NCBI RefSeq assembly: GCF_011038845.1
Contig: NZ_JAAKDW010000005.1
Location: 176,076-240,075, forward strand
Reading direction: 5' to 3'
Length of the DNA stretch: 64,000 nt
Origin: Enterococcus sp. ZJ1622
GTDB lineage: Bacteria > Bacillota > Bacilli > Lactobacillales > Enterococcaceae
The notes beneath the pieces were generated by a model. The model saw nothing but the letters and a program-made list of their open reading frames with translations. It did not search any database and had not been told where the DNA came from. Positions within the stretch are counted from its first letter, which is position 1. The number at the start of each line of letters is the position of its first letter. The position numbers were made by a program, and so were the translations under genes. Shown piece by piece: positions 9,203 to 19,072 of this stretch.

Positions 9203-11029
9203 TCATCCCTCCAATATGACTTTCTTTCTTTGCTGATGCTGTACGATGGTTATTTCTTTGCCTGTTCCATTGATCACAGGATTGTCTATCTTCTCACCCG
9301 GAAGAAGTCCGCTGATCACAGCTACTAGAAGATGACTTCCCGGTTCTAGAACAGCCGACGCATAAGGCAAGACAGCAGATGGAAAATACAGACTGGTATT
9401 CGGTTCTGTCCGAATGATCCCTGCTTCAGTATAGCCTCGGACCCCTTCAACGATCGTTCGCCCAATCGATGTAGTGACAGACGCCAGACATTGCTCGATC
9501 TTTTCTTCCATCGCTCCCACAGGCACACTGAATCCACCTTCATAAGCATAGAGCAGACAATCGTTCCTCACCTCATGAAGTCTTACATGACACTGTTCAA
9601 ACGGAAGGATCGTGCTTTTGATCCACACATTTCCCCAAGGCTGCCACCAATGGATGATCCGATCCTCCAGTAGCTGGAATTGCTTGTCCAGCCGTTTTGT
9701 ACGATAGCCTTGCCCATCTTCTGACAAAGCTAAGCAGTTATCGTAGGCACCTTCCTTATAAGAATCGTTGCTTTTCGGCACACTGAAACCAAATTGTGTC
9801 GAATATACGAATTTACTGTACTTCGCACTTGCGTGATTTTGATTATCGACATATTGACCGGCTGGAAATGCTAGCAGATGCTGGAGGTTTTGATTGTACT
9901 GGTAATAATTCCTGCTTTCTGGCACAGATCGATGCCATTTTTCTATGTTCAAACCAACTGCTTCTGCTTGCCAGTATGGATGGCTTTCTGGAACTGCCAG
10001 CAGTAGGAAACTCTTAAATGACCAGTAAGGTGAACCAGGCCCATTGTATCCTTCGGCAAACACCAGATTCTGGTAATGGTATCCCACTGAGAGTAGACCA
10101 TCTGTCGTGGTGATTTCCTGGCTGATCCAATGCCTTAGATGTCTGTTGATCAATCCTTTTATTTCTCCCCAAGGAAGGGCTTCGACATCCGCAAACACCA
10201 ATGCACTAAAGAAGGCGATTTGTGAAAATCGATAGGTCAGACTTCGGCCAAATGGCAATCCTCTTCCTTTCGCATCGAACCAGTATTTGAAAGACTGTGC
10301 AAACAGGCAGGCACGTCTCTTCATTTTTTCGACACGCACCGGGTCTTCTTTTTCCATATATCGACAGTAAATCAGACTGTAATAATGGATCGCAAAAGAT
10401 ACGTAATAATCGACCTGTGTTTCCTTGCCGTCAAAATACCAGCCGTTTTCCTGATAAAAACTCTCGATGGTTTCCAGATCCGATTCCATGATCTGTTGGG
10501 AATAATCCATACCGCAGTTTTTCATCGCTAAATTGACGAGCACTCTGAAGAAATGCCAATTATTCCTCGGCAGCTGTCGATCGTTCGCTTGCAAGAGCCA
10601 CTGATGCAAGTGTTTTTGTTCTTGTTCGTTGAGTGAATCCCACAGTTTCTCCTTGTTCAGCAATAAAGCGGTGCTGAGAGAGGCCATTTCGACGATCAAT
10701 TGATCAGAGTCGCTGATCCTCCCCCAGTAATCGGTACTGTTAGGATCTGTCCCCTTTTTGATACCGTCCAGATAACTTCCTAAAAGTACATGATCCTTTT
10801 CTGTCAAATAAGGCCCTAATCCCCATAACGGACGAAGATATGCTTCGATTTGCCGGCGTTCTTCTGTATAGACTGTACCGTGCGTCCCCAGTTTCAGCCT
10901 TCCTGGTCGTTCAGCATAAAATGGTTCTAAAGGTGACAAAAGATCTAGAAATAGTTTTTCGATGTCTGATTTCGATACACATGGATTGTTTTTTATTTCT
11001 CTACGCCATTCGTCCTGTTTTTTATCCAA
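9203..11029 (-). CDS. DUF2264 family protein
   Basis: A large cytoplasmic protein of about 608 residues. Features such as NNWHFFRVLVNLAM, GRSLTYRF and YWSFKSFLLLAVPESHPYW match the DUF2264 family, which has a predicted (alpha/alpha) toroid domain and often sits beside GH88/GH105 hydrolases and polysaccharide lyases. Its catalytic activity is not established; a role in processing unsaturated uronate-containing fragments is likely by association. The start chosen is a TTG at 11027-11029 with AAAGGAG seven bases upstream; an earlier TTG at 11047 is also possible. Either start overlaps the end of the upstream lipoprotein gene, so translation is probably coupled. Confidence 0.78.
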   Translation of the reverse strand: MDKKQDEWRREIKNNPCVSKSDIEKLFLDLLSPLEPFYAERPGRLKLGTHGTVYTEERRQIEAYLRPLWGLGPYLTEKDHVLLGSYLDGIKKGTDPNSTDYWGRISDSDQLIVEMASLSTALLLNKEKLWDSLNEQEQKHLHQWLLQANDRQLPRNNWHFFRVLVNLAMKNCGMDYSQQIMESDLETIESFYQENGWYFDGKETQVDYYVSFAIHYYSLIYCRYMEKEDPVRVEKMKRRACLFAQSFKYWFDAKGRGLPFGRSLTYRFSQIAFFSALVFADVEALPWGEIKGLINRHLRHWISQEITTTDGLLSVGYHYQNLVFAEGYNGPGSPYWSFKSFLLLAVPESHPYWQAEAVGLNIEKWHRSVPESRNYYQYNQNLQHLLAFPAGQYVDNQNHASAKYSKFVYSTQFGFSVPKSNDSYKEGAYDNCLALSEDGQGYRTKRLDKQFQLLEDRIIHWWQPWGNVWIKSTILPFEQCHVRLHEVRNDCLLYAYEGGFSVPVGAMEEKIEQCLASVTTSIGRTIVEGVRGYTEAGIIRTEPNTSLYFPSAVLPYASAVLEPGSHLLVAVISGLLPGEKIDNPVINGTGKEITIVQHQQRKKVILEG

Positions 11030-11423
11030 TCGTTTTCTCCTTTTCAATCAATATTCCTTTCAAAAAACCTTGATATTCCCCATATACTCGAATCGCTTCT
11101 CCTACTCGAAGCGGGCGATCCTGGTCGTTGAAGATCATGTAGCTGCTTTTTTCTGTTTGTAATAAAAACCGATCTCCTTTTTCTAACACTTGGCTTTTCT
11201 GATCGCTTTTAGAAATGATCCCTTCCAGATAAATAATCGTGTGAAATGGGATTTCATCGTTTTGCAGCTGTTCGTCCGTTACAGTTTTTGCACTCATTTT
11301 GATTTCTTCTACATATTTTTTACTAAAATCTTCTGTTGTTTCTCTTTCTGCTTTCGTGTTACTACATCCAGACAAAAGTAGTATTATACTTGATATGACA
11401 AGTAGCAAGCGATCTTTTTTCAT
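11022..11423 (-). CDS. Small lipoprotein, first gene of the uronate operon
   Basis: A protein of about 133 residues with a lipoprotein signal (LLLVISSIILLLSGCSN; Cys about residue 20), so exported and lipid-anchored. The C-terminal half (RFLLQTEKSSYMIFNDQD..VGEAIRVYGEYQGF) has the look of a small OB-like beta barrel, comparable to tRNA_anti-like or YdeI-like extracytoplasmic domains; this is a guess from pattern. It starts the operon directly after the divergent LacI intergenic region. It could help capture or sense the substrate outside the cell, but nothing in the sequence proves this. Confidence 0.75.
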   Translation of the reverse strand: MKKDRLLLVISSIILLLSGCSNTKAERETTEDFSKKYVEEIKMSAKTVTDEQLQNDEIPFHTIIYLEGIISKSDQKSQVLEKGDRFLLQTEKSSYMIFNDQDRPLRVGEAIRVYGEYQGFLKGILIEKEKTIG

Positions 11424-11437
11424 CAACCCCCCTCCTT

Positions 11438-11451
11438 TGATAGCGCTTCCT
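11438..11451 (-). promoter_or_regulatory. cre-like site upstream of the uronate operon
   Basis: The minus strand reads AGGAAGCGCTATCA, matching the CcpA consensus TGWAARCGYTWWCW at 12 of 14 positions. It lies about 15 bp upstream of the first start codon of the operon, so bound CcpA would block transcription. Confidence 0.55.
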
Positions 11452-11490
11452 TAAGAAGATATTACTTTTTTTACTCAAAAAACGCAATAC

Positions 11491-11502
11491 TTTTTAGTAA
11501 AA
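11491..11502. promoter_or_regulatory. Putative LacI-regulator operator half-site
   Basis: TTTTTAGTAAAA in the intergenic region between the divergent regulator and operon. The same TTTTTAGTAAA sequence forms each arm of the long palindrome at 14456-14489 before the heparinase gene. A looser TTTTTTACTC copy lies at 11465-11475. Confidence 0.45.
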
Positions 11503-11526
11503 TTTTTTTTATTTTATTTTTTTACT

Positions 11527-11554
11527 TTGCTTTTTTACCTGAAAGAAATATACT
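11527..11554 (+). promoter_or_regulatory. Promoter of the LacI-family regulator gene
   Basis: TTGCTT (11527-11532), a 16-bp spacer and TATACT (11549-11554), 35 bp before the start codon. The operator-like half-site at 11491-11502 lies just upstream, which would suit autoregulation. Confidence 0.55.
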
Positions 11555-11570
11555 GTAGTTAAGAAAATGA

Positions 11571-12641
<1,071 letters not shown>

Positions 12642-12647
12642 ACCAAA

Positions 12648-12683
12648 AAAACTGCGTCGTTCATTCCTGCGACACAGTTTTTT
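12648..12683. terminator. Bidirectional terminator between LacI gene and heparinase gene
   Basis: AAAACTGCGTCG pairs with CGACACAGTTTT (one mismatch), with A and T runs on both sides. It separates the two convergent genes and can serve both. Confidence 0.85.
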
Positions 12684-12717
12684 CGTGTATTTCCAGATCT
12701 TTTATTTTATTGCTTCT

Positions 12718-14403
12718 TCATCCTTTATCCATCAGTTTGAAGTCTATGCTGATTTCGGCTTGCTTGCTTACATGATAGGTTGCTTGTATTTGATAAGCCG
12801 TTTGTCGATCGCCATGATGGTCCCTGAAATACCGTTCAATGATCTGTACGTGTTTCAAGCCCTTTTTTTCAAACTGGATTTCACACATTTCTCCACCATC
12901 CGTCAATCGTATATTTTCCTGCTGGACCGTTGGCTTGATCCGTGTGATGAAATTTTCAATGATTTCGTTCTTTTTTTGTGTAAATGAGAACTGATCCTGG
13001 ATACGGACTGATCTGTTCGACTCGTCCACGAAAAAGCAACGATGGAATCGATCAAGCTGCGCGTTTTCGCCATAAGTACCAGTCAAGTCATACCCCGCTT
13101 TTCCTGTTTCAGCATCAGCAAACAACGAGCTTGCGGATTGTCCATTAGGTAACTGACACGATCGATTCACGATCGGTAAACTATGCCCAGATGCAGAGGT
13201 AACAAAAAAATCATACCGAGATTGTTCATCGAAGTATGCCTTCGTGTATTCTCCCGCCCCTAAATCTGTTAGAAATAATGTAGTGAGATTCCCAAAAACA
13301 AAATGTCCGACATCTAAATGATTGTGGCTTTCCAAATTATCCCCCCCTTTTGTAGCAAACATCAGCTGATGGTCGAAAGAATGCACGATCAGCCACTGTG
13401 CGTCAGAAAAATAATGGCGGATATTCGTTTGGTCTAGTTTACTATCTGCTGGAACCGTCCACTTCAAATTCCGGTATAAATGAGCAAAGCGATAACAGTG
13501 ATCAAAATCAAATCTGCTGGCGTGCAAAATCGCATAAGGGACAGAAAAAGCTGTTGCACAAAAGCTCAGCAAGCCGCTTGGCAAGTGTGCATGCGAAAAA
13601 TCAGAAAACGGCAGATATGAATCATTAAATTGTGCATAATAGGGAAACCGAGCTACTTCTCTTACTTTTTTCTTCTCCAGATAACGGCGGTCACCTGTTT
13701 TGTCCGCTAATTTTTTTGCATAATAGATGTAATATCCGAATCCGTATCCCCAGTAACCTACTCCTTCGACACAAGCGCCATCCTCTTTGAACCCACGGAG
13801 ATAGCTTGACATGGCTTGATCCAGCCGTTCGATCATTTTGACTGAGCGTTCACTAGAAACAGGCAGCATCGATAAACAAGCCATTCCGATACAGCCGCCA
13901 ATCACTGCACTCCAGTTGTTTTCTTTGTATTCCCATGCCCACTTTTTTTGCTCAAAAGGGAAAAACAGACGCCTCTCGATTTCCATTCTTACTCGTTGTG
14001 TAATCTCTGGAAGCAAGTGATCGCCTACTAATTCAGTGATCTCAGCTAATGCCTGTCCTGTTTCTGCGGCAAATAGGTCGATATATCTGCGGTCTTCTTC
14101 GGTTAAACCTGTCCTGTTCGGAAGATGGGCAGGAAGCGCCCAAGTATATTCATTGCATATCTCCCAAATGAGCTGTTCCAGCCATTCCTTCGTTTCTTGC
14201 TTTTTTTCGTAAACATACGTCAAGGCGACTGCGGCTAGCTGTTTTCTACGGGCAAAATAGGCTGTTTCATATGCGAGGCGATCTCCGTTTATCTGGAATG
14301 CCATAAATGACTCGACAGACAAAGGTTCGATCCGCCTTTGTCGCACATATGAATTTCCTGCTGCCAGTATTTCTTTTTTTAGCCTTTCTGTTTCTTTATT
14401 CAT
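12718..14403 (-). CDS. Heparinase II/III family polysaccharide lyase
   Basis: A 561-residue protein with an alpha-helical toroid first half (NNWSAVIGGCIGMACLSML near residues 160-180) and a beta-sandwich second half containing NLESHNHLDVGHFVFG. That histidine-rich segment is typical of heparinase II/III and related PL12/PL15/PL17-type lyases. There is no signal peptide, so it probably cuts imported oligosaccharides inside the cell and gives unsaturated products to the GH88 hydrolase at 8042-9202. The true substrate (heparan-type, hyaluronate, alginate or another uronan) cannot be read from the sequence. It has its own regulatory region with cre and palindrome. Confidence 0.85.
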   Translation of the reverse strand: MNKETERLKKEILAAGNSYVRQRRIEPLSVESFMAFQINGDRLAYETAYFARRKQLAAVALTYVYEKKQETKEWLEQLIWEICNEYTWALPAHLPNRTGLTEEDRRYIDLFAAETGQALAEITELVGDHLLPEITQRVRMEIERRLFFPFEQKKWAWEYKENNWSAVIGGCIGMACLSMLPVSSERSVKMIERLDQAMSSYLRGFKEDGACVEGVGYWGYGFGYYIYYAKKLADKTGDRRYLEKKKVREVARFPYYAQFNDSYLPFSDFSHAHLPSGLLSFCATAFSVPYAILHASRFDFDHCYRFAHLYRNLKWTVPADSKLDQTNIRHYFSDAQWLIVHSFDHQLMFATKGGDNLESHNHLDVGHFVFGNLTTLFLTDLGAGEYTKAYFDEQSRYDFFVTSASGHSLPIVNRSCQLPNGQSASSLFADAETGKAGYDLTGTYGENAQLDRFHRCFFVDESNRSVRIQDQFSFTQKKNEIIENFITRIKPTVQQENIRLTDGGEMCEIQFEKKGLKHVQIIERYFRDHHGDRQTAYQIQATYHVSKQAEISIDFKLMDKG

Positions 14404-14428
14404 TATTCACCTGTCCTTCCATCCATTT

Positions 14429-14442
14429 TGAAAACGTTTTTA
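14429..14442 (-). promoter_or_regulatory. cre site upstream of heparinase gene
   Basis: The plus strand reads TGAAAACGTTTTTA, 13 of 14 matches to TGWAARCGYTWWCW. It lies 26 bp upstream of the start codon, between the operator palindrome and the gene, as expected for CcpA repression. Confidence 0.65.
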
Positions 14443-14455
14443 TTATTTTACCTTA

Positions 14456-14489
14456 TTTTTTAGTAAATAAAAATATATTTACTAAAAAA
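14456..14489. promoter_or_regulatory. 14-bp-arm palindrome, putative LacI-regulator operator
   Basis: TTTTTTAGTAAATA (14456-14469) and TATTTACTAAAAAA (14476-14489) are perfect inverted repeats around a 6-bp spacer. The arm motif TTTTTAGTAAA recurs at 11491-11501 beside the LacI-family gene. AT-rich operators with central symmetry are usual for this family, but the classic central CG is absent, so another binding mode or protein is possible. Confidence 0.55.
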
Positions 14490-14512
14490 AACAGAAGCTT
14501 TGTTCGCTCCTG
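14482..14512 (-). terminator. Terminator of the LCP/two-component operon
   Basis: On the minus strand CAGGAGC pairs with GCTTCTG (one G-T pair) around a 7-base loop, followed by eight T. It lies 50 bp after the gene ending at 14562 and overlaps the right arm of the palindrome. Confidence 0.65.
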
Positions 14513-14561
14513 CTTTTCTTTAGTTATGCTACATAATGAACAATTGCCTTATTATAACGAC

Positions 14562-15173
14562 TTAAGAATAATTCAATACGATCCTTCCTTTGTCAATCAG
14601 ACATTTGATTTCTTGCCCACCCTCAAGCGTGATGGTGTGTAAATCATTTTCCTTGTCGATTTTTGTTGCTGAAACAGATAGATAATCCAGATAACGCGTG
14701 ATGGTCTCATCAGCTGATTGTGTATATGGTATTTCTCCAAAATAAGAGAAGCGGACGACCTTTTTATTCGCCTCATCGATCATCGCTGTCCCATAATTCG
14801 TGCCTGTATCCGTCATAAAATCGATTTGCCAGAATACGGCATCTCCTGAAGTAACCACTTCATAGTTCTGCAGAATGATCATATCACTCTTGAGATTCAG
14901 CGCCTGAAACAATTCGATCAGGTTGTTTCTAAGACGATTGACCGTCTCGACCTGACCTGAATCCGTCTGTTCAGATTGTTCATTGTTCGAAAACTGTTGG
15001 ACTTTCACCAAAGCGTCTTCAATAGAAGTATTTTCCACTGTGGTCACTGAGGATAGGTCCAATGCTTTGCTTTCTTTTGTCGAAAGATGACTAGCTAACA
15101 AATTGGGCAGGAAAAACATACCTATACTGAAGAACAGAAAAAAAGCGATGAGCATAATCGGTTTATTTTTCAA
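14562..15173 (-). CDS. Membrane-anchored extracellular protein of unknown function
   Basis: A 203-residue protein with one N-terminal hydrophobic segment (residues 5-26) and the rest predicted outside the cell; no lipobox cysteine. The start is a TTG at 15171-15173 behind GGAGGGG, overlapping the end of the histidine-kinase gene by 11 bp, so the two are translationally coupled. I do not recognise the domain. The last 60 residues, with a GGQEIKCLIDKGRIVLNYS end, form probable beta strands. The position resembles accessory proteins such as YycH/YycI that adjust a neighbouring sensor kinase, but no sequence link to them is claimed. Confidence 0.75.
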   Translation of the reverse strand: MKNKPIMLIAFFLFFSIGMFFLPNLLASHLSTKESKALDLSSVTTVENTSIEDALVKVQQFSNNEQSEQTDSGQVETVNRLRNNLIELFQALNLKSDMIILQNYEVVTSGDAVFWQIDFMTDTGTNYGTAMIDEANKKVVRFSYFGEIPYTQSADETITRYLDYLSVSATKIDKENDLHTITLEGGQEIKCLIDKGRIVLNYS

Positions 15174-16545
15174 CAGCTTCCCCTCCTAGTGCAAAATCGA
15201 TTGTAATCGTTGTTCCTGATCCAACTTTGCTTTCAATCACAAGCAATCCGTCATGCAATTCAACGATTTTTTTTACTAGAGACAAGCCTAAACCTAAGTG
15301 ATTGCTTGTTCTTGAAGAGTTGCCGGTAAAGAATTCATCCGTTACTTTTTCCAGCAGATCATCAGGTATACCTTTTCCGTTATCTGAAAAACGGATCATG
15401 TATCGGTCTTTTTCCGTCCATCCTTCGATTGTCAGCTTTCCATCCTTGCCAATAGCATCCAACGCATTCGATAAAATATTCAACGATAGTAATTTAAAAA
15501 GACTTGGATCGATCAAAAGGATAGCAGGCTCAAAGCTGATCGTGTAGGAAAATTCTTGTTCGATCCCCTTTAAGAACCGACTGAGATCATGGACGATTTC
15601 TTGGGATGAGACCGGCTGGACAGCAATCTCTGCTTTTTCCAGTTCCATCAACTTCAAGATATCATTGGATAAATGCTTCAGACGATTGCTTTCTTCGAGA
15701 ATATAATCCACCGATTCTACGGCTGAAGGTTCCAGCTCTTCCCATTTCAGCATTTGTGCGTACCCGATAATAGAGGTCAGCGGTGTACGGACTTCATGAG
15801 AAAAACTTGATACGAATAGATCTTGTTTTTCCTTTGCATTTCGGACGATCTCTAAATCATGATTCAATTTATCTGCCATACGATTCAAGTTTTGACTAAG
15901 CAGCCCTATCTCATCGTTGGTCTGTACCGAAGCACGCATCTCTGTTTTTCCTTCTGTGATTGCTTGGATCACTTGGATCAGTCGATTGATCGGTTTTAAA
16001 ATCATACTGGATAAAAAATAAGTGACCGGCAGTATCGCAAGCAGCAGGAAAAACAGAATCGCTCTGAAATAAAAGAGAGAAGCAGTCAAGGTCTGTTCAT
16101 AGTTTTTAGCTTGATGGTAAGTAACTAAAAAATAATTTGTGTCAGGGATCATTGCTGTCGCATACATGATTTTTTTCTTTTTCTCTGATACCATTTGACT
16201 GATTTCGAGTGATTGTTTTGACACTTTTGACGGTAACGCATATTTGTCGAATAATCGCTGATTTGTCGAAAAAACGAGTTCACCCTTTTCATCTAGCAGC
16301 TCAAAATCACCACTTTTAGTCGCAGCGATGAACTCACCATTTTTTATCATGCTTTCTTTTTCTTCATTTCCTGTAATTCTTGTAGATAACAGTAGTATGA
16401 TATTTTTCTGCTGATTCACCATGCTTTCTTTTTCTTGAATAATCGTTTTCTGGTAGATCGCATGCAAGGTGCCTGCACTGATCACGAAATAGATCAGCAA
16501 GAAAAATGCTAATAGCGAAAAGAAAACCTTGACGGTATACTTCAC
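15163..16545 (-). CDS. Sensor histidine kinase (HAMP, HisKA, HATPase)
   Basis: A 460-residue membrane kinase. Two transmembrane segments (about 6-28 and 160-185) flank an extracellular sensor region. A HAMP domain follows (RLIQVIQAITEGKTEMRASV), then the phosphoacceptor helix with SFSHEVRTPLTSIIGYAQML (His near residue 252), and an ATPase domain with the N box NILSNALDAI, G boxes DNGKGIP and GLGLSLVKK. It is paired with the response regulator 2 bp upstream. The operon context (LCP ligase, DUF1361 membrane protein) points to a cell-envelope signal. The signal itself is unknown. Confidence 0.92.
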   Translation of the reverse strand: MKYTVKVFFSLLAFFLLIYFVISAGTLHAIYQKTIIQEKESMVNQQKNIILLLSTRITGNEEKESMIKNGEFIAATKSGDFELLDEKGELVFSTNQRLFDKYALPSKVSKQSLEISQMVSEKKKKIMYATAMIPDTNYFLVTYHQAKNYEQTLTASLFYFRAILFFLLLAILPVTYFLSSMILKPINRLIQVIQAITEGKTEMRASVQTNDEIGLLSQNLNRMADKLNHDLEIVRNAKEKQDLFVSSFSHEVRTPLTSIIGYAQMLKWEELEPSAVESVDYILEESNRLKHLSNDILKLMELEKAEIAVQPVSSQEIVHDLSRFLKGIEQEFSYTISFEPAILLIDPSLFKLLSLNILSNALDAIGKDGKLTIEGWTEKDRYMIRFSDNGKGIPDDLLEKVTDEFFTGNSSRTSNHLGLGLSLVKKIVELHDGLLVIESKVGSGTTITIDFALGGEAVEK

Positions 16546-16547
16546 TC

Positions 16548-17204
16548 TTATCCCTCCAATAAATACCCTACACCATAAATCGTTCGCAACTGTTTTCCTA
16601 ACGCCAGTTTGTTCCTGATTCGCTGGATATGCAGATCAAGTGTTCTTGAATCAGGTTCCCCTTCCTTTCCCCATACTTTTTGATAGATCTTTCCTCGCTC
16701 TAGAACGATGCCTTTGTTCTGCACGAAATAAAGAATCAATTCATATTCTTTCGGTGTCAAAGAGATTGTTTCATGATCGATTTCGACAACCTTAGTCGAT
16801 GGATTTATCGTGAGATTCTTCCATTTGATTTTCCCTTGTGAAGGCACTTTTCCGCTTCGTCTCAAGACTACTTCCACCCGTGCAAGTAACTCTTCCAGAT
16901 CAAATGGTTTAGTGATGTAATCTTCAGCACCAAGTTTCAATCCATACACTCGGTCATCGATTTGATCCTTCGCTGTCAAAAAAATAACTGGAAGAGCATA
17001 CTCTTTCATATATTCGAGTAATTCATACCCATTGATCTCCGGTAACATGATATCTAATAAGACTAGATCGAACGCTTCTTCCTCGATAATGTCTGCTGCT
17101 TTTTCTCCGGAGAACACTGAACGTACGCAATACCCATTTTTTTCTAGACTTCTTACTAAAAGCTTATTGATGGCTGGATTGTCTTCTACTACTAAGATAT
17201 TCAT
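16548..17204 (-). CDS. OmpR/PhoB family response regulator
   Basis: A receiver domain (acidic pair ED near residue 8, phosphoacceptor Asp in DLVLLDIMLPE, Thr in IFLTAKD, Lys in ITKPFD) joined to a winged-helix DNA-binding domain (SLTPKEYELILYFVQNKG). Total 218 residues, normal for the family. The start at the second ATG (17202-17204) is favoured because the AAAGGAGA ribosome site sits eight bases upstream; the first ATG is only 6 bp earlier. The gene overlaps the end of the DUF1361 gene by about 40 bp. It works with the kinase at 15163-16545. Confidence 0.93.
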   Translation of the reverse strand: MNILVVEDNPAINKLLVRSLEKNGYCVRSVFSGEKAADIIEEEAFDLVLLDIMLPEINGYELLEYMKEYALPVIFLTAKDQIDDRVYGLKLGAEDYITKPFDLEELLARVEVVLRRSGKVPSQGKIKWKNLTINPSTKVVEIDHETISLTPKEYELILYFVQNKGIVLERGKIYQKVWGKEGEPDSRTLDLHIQRIRNKLALGKQLRTIYGVGYLLEG

Positions 17205-17877
17205 TGTCATTCTCCTTTCCTACTACAAAAGAAAACCGGATGATGGATTGATACATGTAAACCAATAAAAGCGAAAAGAAAAAAATAAGCAGAATCAGGT
17301 TAAATGACTGTCCATCGATCTGATTGAATACTGTCGCAAAGACTTGAAAGGTCTCTTTGCTGTTTGTGAACACATCTAAACTATTCAATCTTAAAAAACG
17401 CCCAAAATAGATCCCGATTGAGTTCAGGAACAAAAGAATGGACCCTACTAATCCAGGATACACGCCAATACCAGTTCTTTCAACGATCAGCCTTGATACG
17501 ATCAGCAGACTTTCACATCCTAGTATCGTTGTTGGAAAAACAGATAGGATGATCAGCAGCAGTTTATACCAATTTTCGATTTGAGTGCTGATTAACATTG
17601 TAGCAGGATCATATGGAGAAAGCAGGGATAAGTGGAACAAATCTGTAAATAAATAAAAATTATTCGGAAAAAACAGCAACCATACGATAGTCATTGGCAC
17701 AAAAAACAGTTTGCCCCTGATTTCTTTCATCCATACAGATAATTCCACAGGGAGATAGGCTAATATCGTATTCATAAAAAATAAATAAAAGACGCTTTTC
17801 CCATTAAAGGAAAAATATAACACCACTAATAATAGTATATAGTAAATTCGTATCATGTTCATTCGCTTTTGGATCAT
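17164..17877 (-). CDS. DUF1361 membrane protein
   Basis: A 237-residue protein with about seven hydrophobic helices. The family signature is visible in LLFFPNNFYLFTDLFHL near residues 65-80 and IGIYFGRFLRLNSLDVFTN near 150-170. Function is not established for DUF1361 proteins. Start ATG follows AAGGAG. It overlaps the response-regulator gene downstream, so expression is coupled to the two-component system, which suggests a role in sensing or in the envelope response. Confidence 0.8.
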   Translation of the reverse strand: MIQKRMNMIRIYYILLLVVLYFSFNGKSVFYLFFMNTILAYLPVELSVWMKEIRGKLFFVPMTIVWLLFFPNNFYLFTDLFHLSLLSPYDPATMLISTQIENWYKLLLIILSVFPTTILGCESLLIVSRLIVERTGIGVYPGLVGSILLFLNSIGIYFGRFLRLNSLDVFTNSKETFQVFATVFNQIDGQSFNLILLIFFFSLLLVYMYQSIIRFSFVVGKENDNEYLSSRRQSSHQ

Positions 17878-17908
17878 ACCATCAACTCCTTGACCTTACT
17901 CATACTGT

Positions 17909-18121
17909 TTACTCCGCCGACTGAGGAGCTGAGTTGCTTGTTTGCGTTTGTCTTTTTTCTTCAGCCGTTGTGTGCGTTGATTGTTCTTCTTTTTTTTCAA
18001 TCCCAATTCTATCTTCATCTTTCAGTTGGCTGAATACTGCATTGGCAAAATAGACAACTCCGCCAGCGATACTGGATAACAAGCTTAAAATAAGGAGCGT
18101 TCGAAAGATTCTTCTCAACAT
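17909..18121 (-). CDS. Small single-pass membrane protein
   Basis: A 70-residue protein with a hydrophobic helix at about residues 8-30 and a polar, Glu/Thr/Gln-rich tail (EEQSTHTTAEEKRQTQTSN). It stands between the LCP gene and the DUF1361 gene on the same strand with gaps of 15 and 31 bp, which supports it being real. The ribosome site (AAGAAG) is moderate. No family recognised. Confidence 0.6.
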   Translation of the reverse strand: MLRRIFRTLLILSLLSSIAGGVVYFANAVFSQLKDEDRIGIEKKEEQSTHTTAEEKRQTQTSNSAPQSAE

Positions 18122-18136
18122 TGCTTTTCTTCTTTC

Positions 18137-19033
18137 TTATTTTAATTGTCTACTGATTCGTTCGAGTTCTGCCTCAGACATTTTTTGATAAGACGTTCCA
18201 TTGATCAGTTGTTCTTCTCCCTTCAACTGATCCGTGGTGATGTGGTAAGCCGTTTTGTTCGTTAGATACATTTTGAACAGCTGGTCTAACGGAAGGTTCG
18301 TTTTCATATTCTCGCCAAGTATATCTAATATCTTGTCTATCTTCGGTAAGGATTGGACCTTCAAGAGTTTTCCTAGCATGGCTTGTATCACTTTCTGCTG
18401 ACGGATTTGTCTGCCATAATTACCATTCGGGTCGTCATACCGCATTCGTGACCATGCGAGAGCTTCTTCTGGTGTCAAAGTCAATGTGCCCTTCGGAAAA
18501 TCAAATTGTTCAAATTGGAAAGCAAAATCATTGTCTACCTCGATATCCCCCACTACTTCCAACAAACTTTCGACGCCTTTCATGTTCATTGCCATATAAT
18601 AAGGAATCGTTGTGTCCAAAAGTTTTTCGGTCGTCTCAATTGCCATTTCTGGCCCGCCATAAGCATATGCTGCATTCAGTTTGTCTTTTTTGTTTTTCCC
18701 TGCAATCTCCACATACGTATCCCGTTCCAGACTGATCAGCTTTCCTGTTTTCTTTTTTGTGTCTACATGCGCGACGATCATTGTATCAGATCGTCCTTGA
18801 TCCGTTCTTCCAAATTCTCCAGTATCTATTCCCAATAATAAAATATTGCTGACTTCCGGAAAATCCGAAGGTGCATGATTGCTACTCGTATACTTGTGGT
18901 TCATATTTGTATTATTTTGCAATGTTGCTTCACTGATATTATCCAATTTCATATATTCATGAAAAACATACACACCAGCGATTACCGTACACGACAAAAT
19001 AAAAATCATTAATCCTTTGATCATTCGATACAT
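18137..19033 (-). CDS. LytR-CpsA-Psr (LCP) family protein
   Basis: A 298-residue membrane-anchored enzyme with an N-terminal helix (residues 5-25) and an extracellular LCP domain. Typical motifs are NILLLGIDTGEFGRTDQGRSDTMIV and ISLERDTYVEI near residues 65-110, where arginines and aspartates bind the polyprenyl-pyrophosphate, and LTPEEALAWSRMRYDDPNGNYGRQIRQQKVIQA near 190-220. LCP proteins transfer teichoic acid or capsule-type glycopolymers to peptidoglycan. It is the first gene of an operon ending in a two-component system. RBS AAGGAGG. A perfect palindrome lies 40 bp upstream. Confidence 0.92.
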   Translation of the reverse strand: MYRMIKGLMIFILSCTVIAGVYVFHEYMKLDNISEATLQNNTNMNHKYTSSNHAPSDFPEVSNILLLGIDTGEFGRTDQGRSDTMIVAHVDTKKKTGKLISLERDTYVEIAGKNKKDKLNAAYAYGGPEMAIETTEKLLDTTIPYYMAMNMKGVESLLEVVGDIEVDNDFAFQFEQFDFPKGTLTLTPEEALAWSRMRYDDPNGNYGRQIRQQKVIQAMLGKLLKVQSLPKIDKILDILGENMKTNLPLDQLFKMYLTNKTAYHITTDQLKGEEQLINGTSYQKMSEAELERISRQLK

Positions 19034-19072
19034 TTAATTTTTCCTCCTTCATGGAACTTGGAAAAAGAATAA

